This document shows, one piece after another, positions 32,594 through 43,841 of a stretch of 64,000 nucleotides of DNA. Origin of the DNA: Panopea generosa (lineage: Eukaryota; Mollusca; Bivalvia; Adapedonta; Hiatellidae); NCBI GenBank assembly GCA_029582155.1, contig CM055903.1, positions 35,382,353-35,446,352 on the forward strand. The letters run 5' to 3'. Under the pieces are notes generated by a model that searched no databases, had not been told where the DNA came from, and worked only from the letters and a program-made list of their open reading frames with translations. Made by a program: the position numbers and the translations under genes. Each line of letters begins with the position of its first letter. The first letter of the stretch is position 1.

Positions 32594-33589
32594 CGTACGT
32601 ATCTTGGCCTAATGTTGATAAACTGGTAAACTAGTCCGTGAAGGATTAAGCAAATTATTTATTCAGATTTCACATGCATTTGCTTTCTTAAACAAAACGG
32701 CAAGTTGTATGTAACCATAGGTGTTTTATATTGTTTTGATTATGTAATCATTATTTATTATGTAAATTCTCTTAGATGGTATTTCTCATAGTGATGTATT
32801 TATTGCGAACACCGTATCTTATGATAAAATGGCTGCGCCCATGTCGTTTCTTCACAGATATTAAGGTTTTTGTCTAGTTAATAGGTAATAAAAATAAATA
32901 TGAATTATGTTCCAGCTAAATTACATTTAATGACAATTTGATTTGTATTCACATTCAAAAGGGTTTCATTTGCTTGGTCATTAAATATATTTGCGCGAAA
33001 ATCAATCGACATATACCTTCTTCGAAGGGAATAACAAAGCCAACTACGGCTTAATATTCCCCTACACTGCTGTATTGGAACCTGTATTGGTGTAGTAGAA
33101 TATCACGAGTTCTGGAAACTCGCCTTCTACATCAAGCAGTAAATTATCGTCTTCTTCAAGAAGACTCGAGAAGAAACAGAATTGCTTCATTTCTTCTTCT
33201 TCTTCCATATACTGAGATGGGTTCTTGAAAGAACGTACTTAGCTCAACGAGACTAGGCATGGTGGTGGTGCACAGAAGACTCAATTGTTAAAAATTTAAA
33301 ACTATATACAGTAGTCCTGTCTGGTGAAGAAAGTGTCAGGTTACTCCAGCAGGAGTGACCTGAAGGCATCCAAGGTAGGCGCTGATACCGTGCTGGCAGA
33401 AAGAAGATTCCATTTTCATACTGTCCTTGGGAAAAAGGAGTTTGACAGTATCTGGTCTTTGATATGCTCCTTGAATAGCCTATGTTGTCCTCTGGTATGC
33501 GCGTCGCCGCTTTGAAGGAACTTGTCTGCGTTGACTGTCTACAAAACCATACACCATAGTGTACCTAACAATAAATACAATATCTGATC
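32593..33589. other. Stretch without a recognised gene
   Basis: A 63-codon open frame at 33,324-33,515 contains a passage with low protein-like character (K-V-G-A-D-T-V-L-A-E-R-R-F), but no family is recognised. An inverted pair of GAAG-rich phrases (CGAGTT...TTCTTCAAGAAGACTCGAG) lies around 33,107-33,170. Confidence 0.4.
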
Positions 33590-34295
33590 CCCAAATTCTC
33601 CAAAATGATCTTAACACCATAGAAAATTCGGAAGAAAACTGGTGTATAGAATTCAATGCAGATAAATGTGAAATCAGAAGAATAACAAAAAAGAAAAATA
33701 CCGTCATATTCCCTTATAAATTACAGAATACAGAACTTAAAACAACAAAAAATGCAAAATACCTAGGTGTCACACTCAAGCCACGATTTTAATTTCTCAA
33801 CACATATAGACAACATAACATCAAAAGCAAACAACACCCTTAAATTCATTAAACGTTACATACAAACAAATAATAAAAAGATGAAAGAAACGGCATACAA
33901 CACCTATGTTAGACCACAATTAGAATACTGGCAAAAGACACAAACATACAAAGTAGAAAGAATACAAAGGGAAGCAGCTTGATATGTACTCAATAATTAT
34001 GACTTCACAAGCAGTGTCACTCAAATGTATCAAATCTTAAAATGGCAAATCCTCCATCAAAGACAAATAAATTCATCACTAATCCTACTTTTTAAAATAA
34101 AAAACAACCTAGTTGCTGTAGATCACAACCATCTAATCCGAATAAAAAATCTAAATTTTCATGTACCTTTTTCTCGGACCCTATAGCATCAGAACTCATT
34201 CTTCCCCAGAACAACTAGAAATTGGAAAAGCCTACCAAGTTGTGTTAAAGCCAGTACCAGCCTAAATCAGTTTATGGTTGGTCTGGCCAGTTAAA
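33590..34295 (+). pseudogene. Second, 5'-truncated LINE reverse transcriptase relic
   Basis: The conserved passages run in the order expected for the end of a CR1/jockey-like ORF2. They are W-C-I-E-F-N-A-D-K-C-E, then K-Y-L-G-V-T (thumb region), then F-S-T-H-I-D-N-I, then Y-N-T-Y-V-R-P-Q-L-E-Y, then a V-E-R-I-Q-R-E-A-A box. The copy is broken by a frame change near 33,775, a small deletion after L-E-Y near 33,931, a TGA at 33,980 and later stops. The polymerase catalytic motif (F/YxDD) is absent because the copy starts downstream of it. Confidence 0.85.
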
Positions 34296-35065
34296 TTCTA
34301 AACAAGTCTTGTTTTTAACACTATAAATGTAGTTATTTTTAAATGAAAGTAAATGTATGACTTTGTTGTTTTTAAATTTCATATATCATGTTTCATTTTT
34401 TACTATTTCTTTTGCTGTTCCCTGACAGCACCTCCTAGTAATAATCAGAAATTGATTGTTGGTAGTAATATGAAGGTTTAGTCTGTAGTATCAAACGCAA
34501 GTTCCGATTTATTCTGACGAGGAACGCAGTAAAATTATTTCTTAGTTGGAAGTAAATGATTGTTGTCTTGCGAGTAAAATGAATTTATGAATCTTGGGAC
34601 ATATCTTTCCCAGTAATCATTATTATGACATCTATAGATGTCACCTAAGCAACAGGCAATGTTCAGAATTTGATACAAAATACACATTTTATTTATAGTC
34701 TGTTACATAATAGAGATAACATTAGCTATGTATAGCTATTGACCGACATTAGCACATCATAGTACAATTGTTGCGATTTAGTGTTTAGCATTGTATACAC
34801 CAAGAGTTAAATAAATTGGATGATACAACAATGATGTAGAAGGCGAGTCACTGGACTTATTCAATTCTAGGAATACCAGTGCCAGTATATCACAGTAATT
34901 TGTTATTTGTATAATCACATTATTAAAATATATCCATTTTATCACAATTTAAGAAACTGGCATAATATACCACTGGGTTTCAAGACAAATGGGTTTAATT
35001 ATAGTATTAGGTAAATCGGAGAAAATGGTGCTAATCTTGGCCTGACGTGTCCTAAAAAGGTTGTA
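34296..35065. other. Flanking AT-rich stretch, nothing recognised
   Basis: Probably includes the 3' untranslated end of the LINE (T/A-rich to about 34,400) and then unique sequence. Confidence 0.45.
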
Positions 35066-36480
35066 ATTTTATGAGTTTTTCTAGGATGCATCATAACCAA
35101 TTGGAGATGCGCATCTTGTCTATGTATTCCGGTTCAATGATTATTCACGGAGTTATGGCCCTTTGATTCTGTCTGTGACCAAATTCTTGGCCTGTGCGAT
35201 TTTCTCTACAACCCCATGTTGGAATTTTATGAAATTTGCTATGATGCATCATAATGACCTATTTCAAAGTATGTTGTACAATGTATAATATCACGAAATA
35301 AAAAATAATGTTGATGGATTTTGTTGATACTTGGTACAAATAATTAACAAAACATGACAACATGTCACAAGTAAGACCCACACCCATACCTCAAAGGTCA
35401 AGGTCACAATTTGAGTTTGTTTAAATACACTTTGAGTCTGTGTGAGATTTCGTGTCTGGCCTGTAACTTTGTCATGCATAGGTGGATTTTAATGATACTT
35501 GCTACAAATGATCAACATAACATGATGACATGTCACGAGTAAGACCTACACCCGTAACTCAACCGTCAAGGTGACTATTTGAGTTTGTTTGATAACACTT
35601 TGAGTTTGTGTGAGATTTTGTGTCCGGCCTGTAACTTTATCATGCATAGATGGATTTTATAAATACTTGCTAAGAATAATCAACATAACATGACGATGTG
35701 TCGCAAGTAAAACCCACACCTGTAGCTCAAAGGTTAAGGTCACAGTTTGAGTTTGTTTAACAATACTTTGTGTCTGTGAGATTTTGTGTCCGGCCTGTAA
35801 CTTTGTCATGCATAGATGGACTTTAATGATACTTGCTACAATTGATCAACATAACATGACGTGTCATGAATAAGACCCACACTCATACCTCAAAGGTCAA
35901 GGTCACAATTTGAGTTTGACAACACTTTGAGAGTGTGTGCGATTTTGTGTCTGGCCTGCAACTTTGTCATGCATAGATATATTTTTATAAATACTTGCTA
36001 TAAATGATCAACATAACATGACGACATGTTGCACTTAATACCCAAACTCCCACTTCAAAGGTCAAGGTCACAATTTAACTTTGTTTGACAACACTTTCAG
36101 TCATTTTGAAATTTCTTGTCAGGTCTGTCATCTATGGATAAATTTTAAAAACACTTGGCTCAGTTGATCAGCATGACATAATTAAGTGTTGCATGTAAGA
36201 CCCAGAACCTTTCCTTAAAGATCAAGGTCACACTTTCAATATGTTTGATATTGTGTGTCTGGTCTGTGACTTTACCTTTAACTTGGCTCAATTTATCAAG
36301 ATGACATGACGGCATGTCATAAGTAAGACCTAGACCCCAATACCTCAAAGGTCAAGGTCACACTTTTAGTATGTATGACAACACTTTGAATCTATTTGAG
36401 GTATCAAGTCTGTCCTTTAACTTTATCATACATGGATTTTAAAACACTTGGCTCAATTTATCAACAATTGATCTGTAACT
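35066..36480 (+). repeat. ~165 bp tandem dispersed repeat with AGGTCAAGGTCA core
   Basis: Repeated landmarks such as CTGTAACTTTGTCATGCATA (35,461, about 35,629, 35,795 and 35,957) give a period of 162-168 bp. Each unit contains a CATGACATGAC phrase, a GTAAGACCCA phrase, a CTCAAAGGTCAAGGTCACA phrase and TTTGAGTTTGTTTGACAACA. The same family returns at 59.9-60.9 kb, so it is a dispersed element and not a local satellite. The small open frames inside are not genes. Confidence 0.9.
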
Positions 36481-36496
36481 TTGTCTTACATTTAGA

Positions 36497-36817
36497 GAGA
36501 CCGTGGCGTGGTCTAGTTGTAGAGCATCTGCCTCGAATGAGGAAGGTCGTGGGTTCAATCCCCAGCCGGGTCATACCAAAGACTTTAAAAATGGTACTAG
36601 AAGCTTCTTAGTTTGATGCTCAGCATTTAGAGGAGAGTTCTAGGTCTGGTCGGCCCGGTGTCAGTATAATGTGACTGGTAGGGGTATCATACCATGTGTA
36701 TGCGGCATGATTGTCCAGTGTGACAGCGCTTAGAATTCTGTCTCAAGTAGACATCGTCGCGATATGACAGAAAAATTGTTGAAAGCGACGCTAAACACCA
36801 TACAATTTCAAACAACT
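36497..36817 (+). mobile_element. tRNA-derived SINE, full length
   Basis: Head with RNA polymerase III promoter boxes (A box TGGTCTAGTTG, B box GGTTCAATCCC), a body with ATACCAAAGACTTTAAAAAT and GTATCATACCATGTGT, and the tail TTGAAAGCGACGCTAAACAC. Six further copies or fragments lie in this window. Polymerase III transcription would start at the head. Confidence 0.92.
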
Positions 36818-36884
36818 ACATTTAGAGATTTTAAAATAGCTTGACACAAGTGATCAGCATGTCATGATGATGTTTCAGTAGCAT

Positions 36885-37120
36885 TTAACCCTTTACTTCA
36901 TATAGACGCCTTTGGACACCTCTAATATAGACGCCCCTTTGGACACCTAATATAGAAGGCTTCTTTTGAATTATTGGGTGAGTTATGTTTACACTGACAA
37001 AGTGGAAAACAGTGCAGAAAGTGTTAAGATTGCTCGTTACAAGCAATCTGAACTCTTCCTGCACTGTTTTCAAACACCTTCTGTGATTGGTGCAAGAAAA
37101 TCTATGGAGTAAAGAGTTAA
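36885..37120. mobile_element. piggyBac-like palindromic mini-element
   Basis: It is bounded by TTAACCCTTTACTTCATA on the left and TATGGAGTAAAGAGTTAA on the right, imperfect terminal inverted repeats with TTAA at both ends. TTAA target sites followed by CCC are typical of piggyBac elements. The interior holds a second inverted repeat around AGATTGCTCG...CAAGCAATCT. A related copy lies at 55,097. It encodes nothing. Confidence 0.75.
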
Positions 37121-38020
37121 CTGTTGATATACCCATACCGTAACATCAGATGTCAAAGTCAAGGTTCACAAAGGTCAAGGTCATGCTTTAATGCGAAAAA
37201 CATGAAATTGCATGTCTAGTCTGAAACATCAGATCATTACTCTTTATTTTCATGGATATATAATGCTACCTATTATAACATAATTATATTGTTAATTTTC
37301 AACGACCAATTGGAGGGCATGAGACACTTACCAGTGACATTTCTTTTTTTTTTGATAGGCGAGCAAAGCTCTGACTTCCTTAGCTGTCGTGTAGCTCTAG
37401 CAATCTGTTATAAAGGTAACGTATGGCAGGAACCGCCATATTCATCCGACCGATAAAGTAGTTCACAAGTTTCAAAACGCATTTGTCGTAGAAGAGGACA
37501 TATTATACAACAAAAGATTAAAAAAAAAATTTATTCATTGGGGTTTTTTTTCTGTATAAAAATTCAAAGATATGATACGTGAAGCATACAATTTCCATTT
37601 AAATCCGGAATAATACACTTATCCCGCTGTGCTCTAAAAAACGTGGCAATTTTCATGGAAAAAAAATTGTTTTACGCATTTACTGCTATGCATAGTGACG
37701 TCATCTGGTGTGTGTGTGGGGGGGGGGGGGGGGGGGGGCTATAATCTTTAACATCATTCGACTGTAATCATTGACAGGGTGAAATATTGACATGTTTTCG
37801 ATATAAATAATGAGTAAAAAGTGATTGTTAGGGTAATTTCATTCACTATTGAATGTTCTTTTTGATTTTGATAGTGAAATAAAGAAATTAGGTTCGGGGC
37901 TATTTTTGTTGTTGATAGAAAAACGTGCCAATCTATCATCTTATGCAAGCAGTGTTTTGATGTTGATGTACAGATCCACTGCTCAAAGTAATTGATTTAA
38001 ATATACATTCATAATTTCAT
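37121..38020. other. Mixed stretch with G21 run
   Basis: A fragment of the AGGTCA-type dispersed repeat lies at 37,140-37,190 and a run of 21 G at 37,718-37,738 directly follows a GT tract. No gene is seen. Confidence 0.5.
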
Positions 38021-38021
38021 A

Positions 38022-38979
38022 TACAGTTGTTACTCACCAACTCAAACTCTTTTATTTCGAAATTCCGGTTATCTCAAATTTAAAATTTGGTCCCGTTTTT
38101 TCTCCTTCTATTTCTATATTAATTAACTCCGGATATATCAAATTCCAGTTATTCAAATTATTCGTTATTTCGAATTTGTTCTCCGGTCCCTCCATATCAA
38201 AATCTATTGATTTCTCACTCGTTATTTCGAATTTTTTATCACCGCGTGAAGATGAAAGGCAAACCTGCCGAAGGTGATAATTGCTGATCTCATACCTGTA
38301 ATTTATTGCCTCATGTATCTGTACTGGTAGGTAAGTTAATTGGGTCATCAAATTGTTATGATACAAATACAAGCGAGACACACGCTAATTAGGCAAGCAA
38401 CGCTGCTGCTTGTTTGGGTTAAGCGATAACACGGAAAATTGAGTGAACAAAATCAAACACTAATTGACATTTAGCATATTTGAGTAAATATTGACAGTAG
38501 TCTGATATGAATATAAACTTAAGATCTTCAAACTAGATCATTATTCACAATGACTGAAATGCAAAGTAATCTCATGAAACACATTTTGTTTTTCTATTAT
38601 ATCACACTTTATTACAATGTTCGCGCACTGGGCAAATAGACAATTACACATGGATAACAACGTACAATATACATTTGCGTAGAAGAAAATGACGCATATA
38701 AACAGTAGAATTTACCACGATTTAAGATCAATCCACAGTACACATCAATATAAACAAAGTTTATATCATGTGTAAATATAACAACAACGTGTTTTTATTG
38801 AATAAAAAACAACAAATATAGGTATTTACATGTACACATATATTTTCAATGATTTATGAAGTGGGTGGGGTAACGGTAAAAAATGCACAACGATAAACTC
38901 CTGATAAATCGAAGTCCGGATATTTTGAATTATTTTTACTGGTCCCACGGAATTCGAAATAACGAGTTTCGACTGTATA
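38022..38979. mobile_element. Non-autonomous Tigger/pogo-like DNA transposon
   Basis: The ends start TACAGT and finish ACTGTA next to TA dinucleotides. The terminal inverted repeats carry TTATTTCGAA and a TCCGG-type segment in both arms, and further TTATTTCGAATTT phrases occur near the left end. That pattern fits TA-targeting Tc1/mariner/pogo elements. The interior has no transposase; the 109-codon minus-strand frame translates the terminal repeats. Confidence 0.75.
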
Positions 38980-39219
38980 TATTTACCCTTATCATATACT
39001 GTTGTATTGCTACTCAATTTTTGCTGCTAATTAGTTTATCCAAACATATTTAACCGTTAATTAGGTCATCCGACCGTTATGTTTGTTGTGTCTGTGTTGA
39101 TATTAAAATTGACTGGAGTTGTAGCACAAAATATATGATTGCCAGACTGAAGATGACTCATGGAAAAAACAAAATCTGGAGTTGAAGTTAAAATATGATA
39201 TATATCTGGAACTGAATCA

Positions 39220-39592
39220 TTGAAATTCTTGTTTGAGGAGTTGGACAAGTTAAGAGTTCAGATGACCCATTTGGTCAGTACTCTATCAAAAAGTCAAACG
39301 TTAGAATATAAAGGTTTGTTTGTCAAGCATTCATATAGGTTGTTCATGTTGATAACTTTTATGCGGAGATGTGGAAAGGATTCCTGGACCACCACATTAC
39401 CAGTTTACAAAATTCCCTGTAAATGGCAATTTTCACCAGGGTCATCGAATATCCAGTCAATTTTCACAGGGAAGACAAAGTGTACCATGTTGGTCAGCAT
39501 TTGATAGGAACTGTTGGAAAAGTATTGATATGCAGGAGATTATTTATACAGATACACAAAAGAAATATCAAACACACCACATTATTTTCTAA
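39220..39592 (+). pseudogene. Possible retroelement gag-like relic
   Basis: Two overlapping frames join into a plausible degraded protein: a helical stretch E-E-L-D-K-L-R-V-Q-M followed, after a frame change near 39,360, by Q/G/N-rich sequence (NGNFHQGHRISSQFSQGRQ) and a C-W...C-W patch. The patch could be a decayed zinc knuckle. This is a guess from composition and order only. The surrounding DNA (38,980-39,835) shows nothing else. Confidence 0.25.
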
Positions 39593-39835
39593 ATTCCAAT
39601 GAATTGCCTTCTTACTTAACATATCAGAAATCTAACTAAGTTTTCCAATTTCCCAAACTTGATTAGTTGAAAATAAAAATGCATATTTCATAAAGAGAAT
39701 AAAAAAAGTACAGAAAACATTTCTTTAATTTGATTTCAAAAATTGCAAGTATACTTAACCCATTTAAAAACACAAGTTTTTGAATGGTGAATATACTTTC
39801 TATCCCAGATCTGCTATCCTTGTTTTCGAATTATA

Positions 39836-40365
39836 TATACACCAGTACTACAAAATCAATTATATATACTGATATTACAAAATCAATTAAATAGTACTAC
39901 AAAATCAATTATATATACCGATATTACAAAATCAATTATATATACCAGTACTACAAAATCATTGATATAATGGTACTACAAAATCATTTATATAATGGTA
40001 CTACAAAATCAATTATATATAACGATATTACAAAATCAATTATATATACCGGTACTACAAAATCAAATATATATATCGGTACTACAAAATCAATTATATA
40101 TACCAGTACTACAAAATCAATTATATATACCGATATTACAAAATCAATTATATAGTACTACAAAATCAATTATATATACACCGGTACTACAAAATCAATT
40201 ATATATACCGATATTACAAAATCAATTATATATACCGATATTACAAAATCAAATAAATAGTACTACAAAATCAATTATATATACCGGTACTACAAAATAA
40301 ATTATGTATACCAGTACTACAAAATAAATTATGTATACCGGTACTACAAAATAAATTTATACCGT
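39836..40365 (+). repeat. 27 bp tandem array, left part
   Basis: About 20 copies of GGTACTACAAAATCAATTATATATACC with 18-30 bp length variants; later copies switch to AAATAAATTATGTATACC. The palindrome TACCGGTA forms where units join. Confidence 0.93.
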
Positions 40366-41255
40366 TGTGACGAAAACGGCTTGTACATATAGAAATCAAT
40401 AATTAAGGATGCTAATTCAATGGAATCGCATAATCTTGAACATCATTATGTGGTCGAGCAACACTAAGAATGCCCGATTGAAGTCATGTGACTAGGCTGA
40501 CTTATGCTATATAAGCAGTCGACCGCTAGTATTCTGGGTCAGTCTGGTGTTACAAACTAGCCTGAGAAGGAGCTGTAAGAAGACCCTGCATAATTAATTA
40601 ATTATTAATATTTGGTAATACAGTACTGGGACTTTGGACCGAGTGTCACAAGTGAACGAGGGATTCTCAAAATTGCAGTTTTTATTCAGAGTTGCAGAAC
40701 TTTCTGAAACTTGTGAACAGTGCTCCGGGTCGTAGTCTGTAGGGTGCCATTGTTTGTCTCAGACAGGTGTTGGGACAGGTTTGGAACATTGGTGCAGGAC
40801 TAGTTTTATTTAGTTAAAACAGAATCCTGAGCAAGTGTTTGAGACCTAAGTCTGATACTTTGGTGCAGCTCGGAGTTTCGCGTTTGGAGTGCTGCAGGAC
40901 TAGTTTTATTTTGTTTAAAACAAAGTCCTGGGCATTTGTTTTGAGTGCTGCAGAACTAGTTTTATTTAAAACACAGTTCTGGGCATAGTGTTTAGTGTTG
41001 TGCGCAATGTTTGTTTGAAACCTTAGTTCGAAACCTTTATAATTTGGTTTTTTATGTAAAAGTTAATTGTACGTGATTATTCTTTTTAAACACGAATCAT
41101 TTGTTCAATCATTTGTCATCCAATCATAAAGTGAAGTAATTGAGGAAAATTATTTCACCATTTCTCTTAAATCAAACGGCAAGTAGCCCAAGGAAAATTC
41201 TTATATATCATATGTATTAGTAATTGTGTGCATAATACGCTTGGTGCACGTTACA
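40366..41255 (+). mobile_element. Probable solo LTR splitting the 27 bp array
   Basis: An 890 bp segment starts TGTGACG and ends CGTTACA (near-inverted ends of the TG...CA type) and is bounded on both sides by the same 27 bp array. It contains a TATA box (TATATAAG, about 40,509-40,516) followed by a GGGTCAGTCTGG-like start region, as expected for an LTR promoter. Three internal ~75 bp repeats occur with the phrase GCAGGACTAGTTTTATTT (40,795-41,000). There is no internal retrotransposon coding region, so a solo LTR is the best reading. The target duplication is unclear because the flanks are repetitive. Confidence 0.6.
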
Positions 41256-41465
41256 CCGATACTACAAAATAAATTATGTATACCGGTACTACAAAATAAA
41301 TTATGTATACCGGTACTACAAAATAAATTATATATACCGGTACTACAAAATAAGTATTGTATACCGGTACTACAAACAAAATAAGTTATGTATACCGGCA
41401 CTACAAAATAAATTATGTATACTACAAAATCAATTATGTATACCGGTACTACAAAATCAATTAAA
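41256..41465 (+). repeat. 27 bp tandem array, right part
   Basis: Seven to eight copies of the same unit, mostly the AAATAAATTATGTATACCGG version that also ends the left part. Confidence 0.93.
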
Positions 41466-42015
41466 TTGTTGTTTGGGTTATAAAGTGATGAAATTATGGG
41501 AAAAAAATTGAAAAACAAGGTAAGAAAGTTTTGTCTCGTGTTTATTATCATGTCATATTTAGATTTAATACAATATTCATACATACATTTTTAAAGGTGT
41601 TAAATATATAATAATAATAATCTTATAATTGATTCTTCACAGTTTATAATCATATCATGATTATATATCCTTGCAGATGTATACATGATTCATAACTAGC
41701 ATATATCTGTTCTACCTCCTTTTGTTTGTCTGGTATTTGGGGGTACGCGTCTGTGTCTGAATTTTGTTGTTTTTAAAAATGATCGTTCAGTAATTTACCT
41801 TTAGTAGGTTTATTTCATTACAGATTCCCATTCTCTCTGAAAAATGGTATGTAGGAGGTTTAAGCTTGTGTTTATATGTACCAGTACATGTATATATTTT
41901 TTATGTATTGCCTTATTTGAGATGTTTTTTTCAATCTGGGCTGCATTCAGTATGGATGGAACAGGAAGCAATATGTTTTTATGAATATAATGCTAGGAAG
42001 GAGAACGAACATTAA
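41466..42015. other. AT-rich stretch, nothing recognised
   Basis: No gene or known repeat recognised. Confidence 0.5.
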
Positions 42016-42017
42016 AG

Positions 42018-42190
42018 TATGTGAGGGTGGTAGTCTAGTGGATATAGTGTTGGCTGCCCACTTAAGTCCCCAGCTCGACTCAAAAAACAACACTCTGTAC
42101 TGGTTTTACCCAGGAAGCTGATTTGAGACTGGCCTGAGCTTTCTTCGCAATTGAGCTTAAATAAATATGTATAAATTAACATTAAACAGA
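42018..42190 (+). mobile_element. Second type of tRNA-headed SINE (fragment)
   Basis: The head GGTGGTAGTCTAGTGGATAT has a good A box and is followed by a weak B box (AGCTCGACTC). The body, with CTGTACTGGTTTTACCCAGG, differs from the abundant SINE in this window. Confidence 0.5.
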
Positions 42191-42304
42191 AATGGAACAA
42201 CTTGGGAGCAGTTCCACATTTTATGAAACAATATGAGCACACAGCTCTACATTCATTATTCTGCTGACTTGTGATTGAAAATGTTCATTTGTACATTAGA
42301 TATT

Positions 42305-42483
42305 TAGGCCATTATGAATTTATTGCTAGATTATCATCCAAGTTTTTCTTAAAAAGGAGGAGCCTGGGCGAAGGATTTTGTGTTTTATTTTATTAACTTT
42401 TTTATGAAAATAAAAAGGTTAAGGAAACAAAGATTGAGGGGCGGGCGGAGATGATAAACTAGCAGTTAACTTATTATGGCCTT
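42305..42483. mobile_element. MITE-like palindromic element
   Basis: Ends TAGGCCATTATGAATTTATT and AACTTATTATGGCCTTA are imperfect inverted repeats. The interior phrase ATCATCCAAGTTTTTCTTAA returns at 49,340 and 51,975, so three copies exist in the window. Confidence 0.6.
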
Positions 42484-43552
42484 ATGAATACTTGCTGAAT
42501 GTAGCCCAGTTAGTGAGATGTTGTAAATCATGATTTCAGTAGATGCATATTTTTTTGTTGTTGTTATGTTTGTGTTTGCATTCAAGTAATTCATTAACTT
42601 GATTATCCTATAAGTTTTTGTACTCATTCTGGCGTTGGTGTCTGTATCCCACCTGCATTAAAGTTTTTGTGTAAGCTGATCATAATTGTGTACTGCTGGC
42701 AGTTATGTGGATGAAACTTTGCATATGTGTTGTTATGGGTCAGATTTACCCAATATAAGTAATCCAGCAAGAACAATAAACAAAGCTTTAAGATTAACAA
42801 TTTATTTACAAAGGAAAAATCTTATAAAATAAAATTACAAATATTCTAACATCAAACACATAAATGACAATCATGATTAAAATGTCCGTTTTTATGCCCG
42901 CGCCATTTTCAATGTGGGGGAGGGTGCCTATAGTAAAGACCTTAATCTGTTCTAGTACACCAAGCGAACGCAAATGACCTGCTTACACAACTCCCCCAAT
43001 TAACTGATCTAATTGTCTGAACACCGATCTATGTTGCTGTTCTGTTATATGATTGACAATTAGGAAAAGTTTTCAAGCTATTTTAGAAAAGCTGTTAGTT
43101 ACATCGAAACTTTTCCACTTAGGGCTTTTCCAGACTTGTATATAAAAATATTTCATATATATAAAAAACACACGTTAAGGTTAGGGTTTATTTGTAACTG
43201 GTTGTCTTCTAAAATGTTTATTTTCAATAAAGCCATTTGTTAAAAAAAGATTACTTTTAAACTGTTAGAGAGTTATTTATAACTACACATACCTAAATTT
43301 ATGTACAGAATGAACATGCTGTCACTTTCACTATTTCCTTGTACTAATGTCTGATGATGTCACCAGTGAAACAAACATTTCAATCCGATATGGCTCACTG
43401 ATCACATACAAGAAGTGTGCTATCAGTACTACAATTGACTCTTCTGATAGCTTCCCAACTATCTGTAATGGTTTAGCCTAATTTCACACACCTAATGACA
43501 AACAATTGGGTTATGGATCAAATTTATTTTATGTTGTTTATACGATTTGTAG
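42484..43552. other. Non-coding stretch
   Basis: No gene or recognised repeat. Confidence 0.45.
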
Positions 43553-43841
43553 GAAATATCTGAACAGACAATTTATAAAACTTCAAGAAGAAAAAGGTCT
43601 AAAGACGGAAGTTCCAGCAATTTTAGATGCCCTGCCACCAGACATGAAAACTTTTACCTTAAAGACATCTTTTTTTTATGAAAACATCCCTCGCCTCCCC
43701 CTATGCATTTACCTTTGTGAAATAGAACCTGACTTAAATGACGCAAGAAACTGTCAGAGTGACAACATTGCACATTGGCATGGGGTCAAAAATAAATTGT
43801 GTTGGAGTTATAGACATAAAACGTGTGCATTCGCTACATAA
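43553..43841 (+). CDS. Possible 3'-terminal coding exon, unknown product
   Basis: I do not recognise this product. A T-rich tract ending TTTGTAG (AG at 43,551-43,552) could be a splice acceptor. The open frame after it starts KYLNRQFIKLQEEKGL and continues with a well-mixed, protein-like composition (TEVPAILDALPPDMKTF) to TAA at 43,839. An ATTAAA hexamer, a common variant poly-A signal, follows immediately at 43,843. There is no matching upstream exon in view, and the second half becomes less protein-like. It may be a chance open frame or a pseudogene fragment. Confidence 0.27.

Noticed and set aside
33324..33515. 63-codon frame as a small gene
   Set aside because: No recognised family, no splice or promoter evidence, and it lies between LINE relics.
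36497..36570. Functional tRNA gene
   Set aside because: The promoter boxes are fine but the sequence continues into the SINE body, the acceptor stem does not close, and several copies share the same body.
38052..38381. 109-codon minus-strand frame
   Set aside because: It translates the terminal inverted repeats of the Tigger/pogo-like element (repeated K-F-E-I-T).
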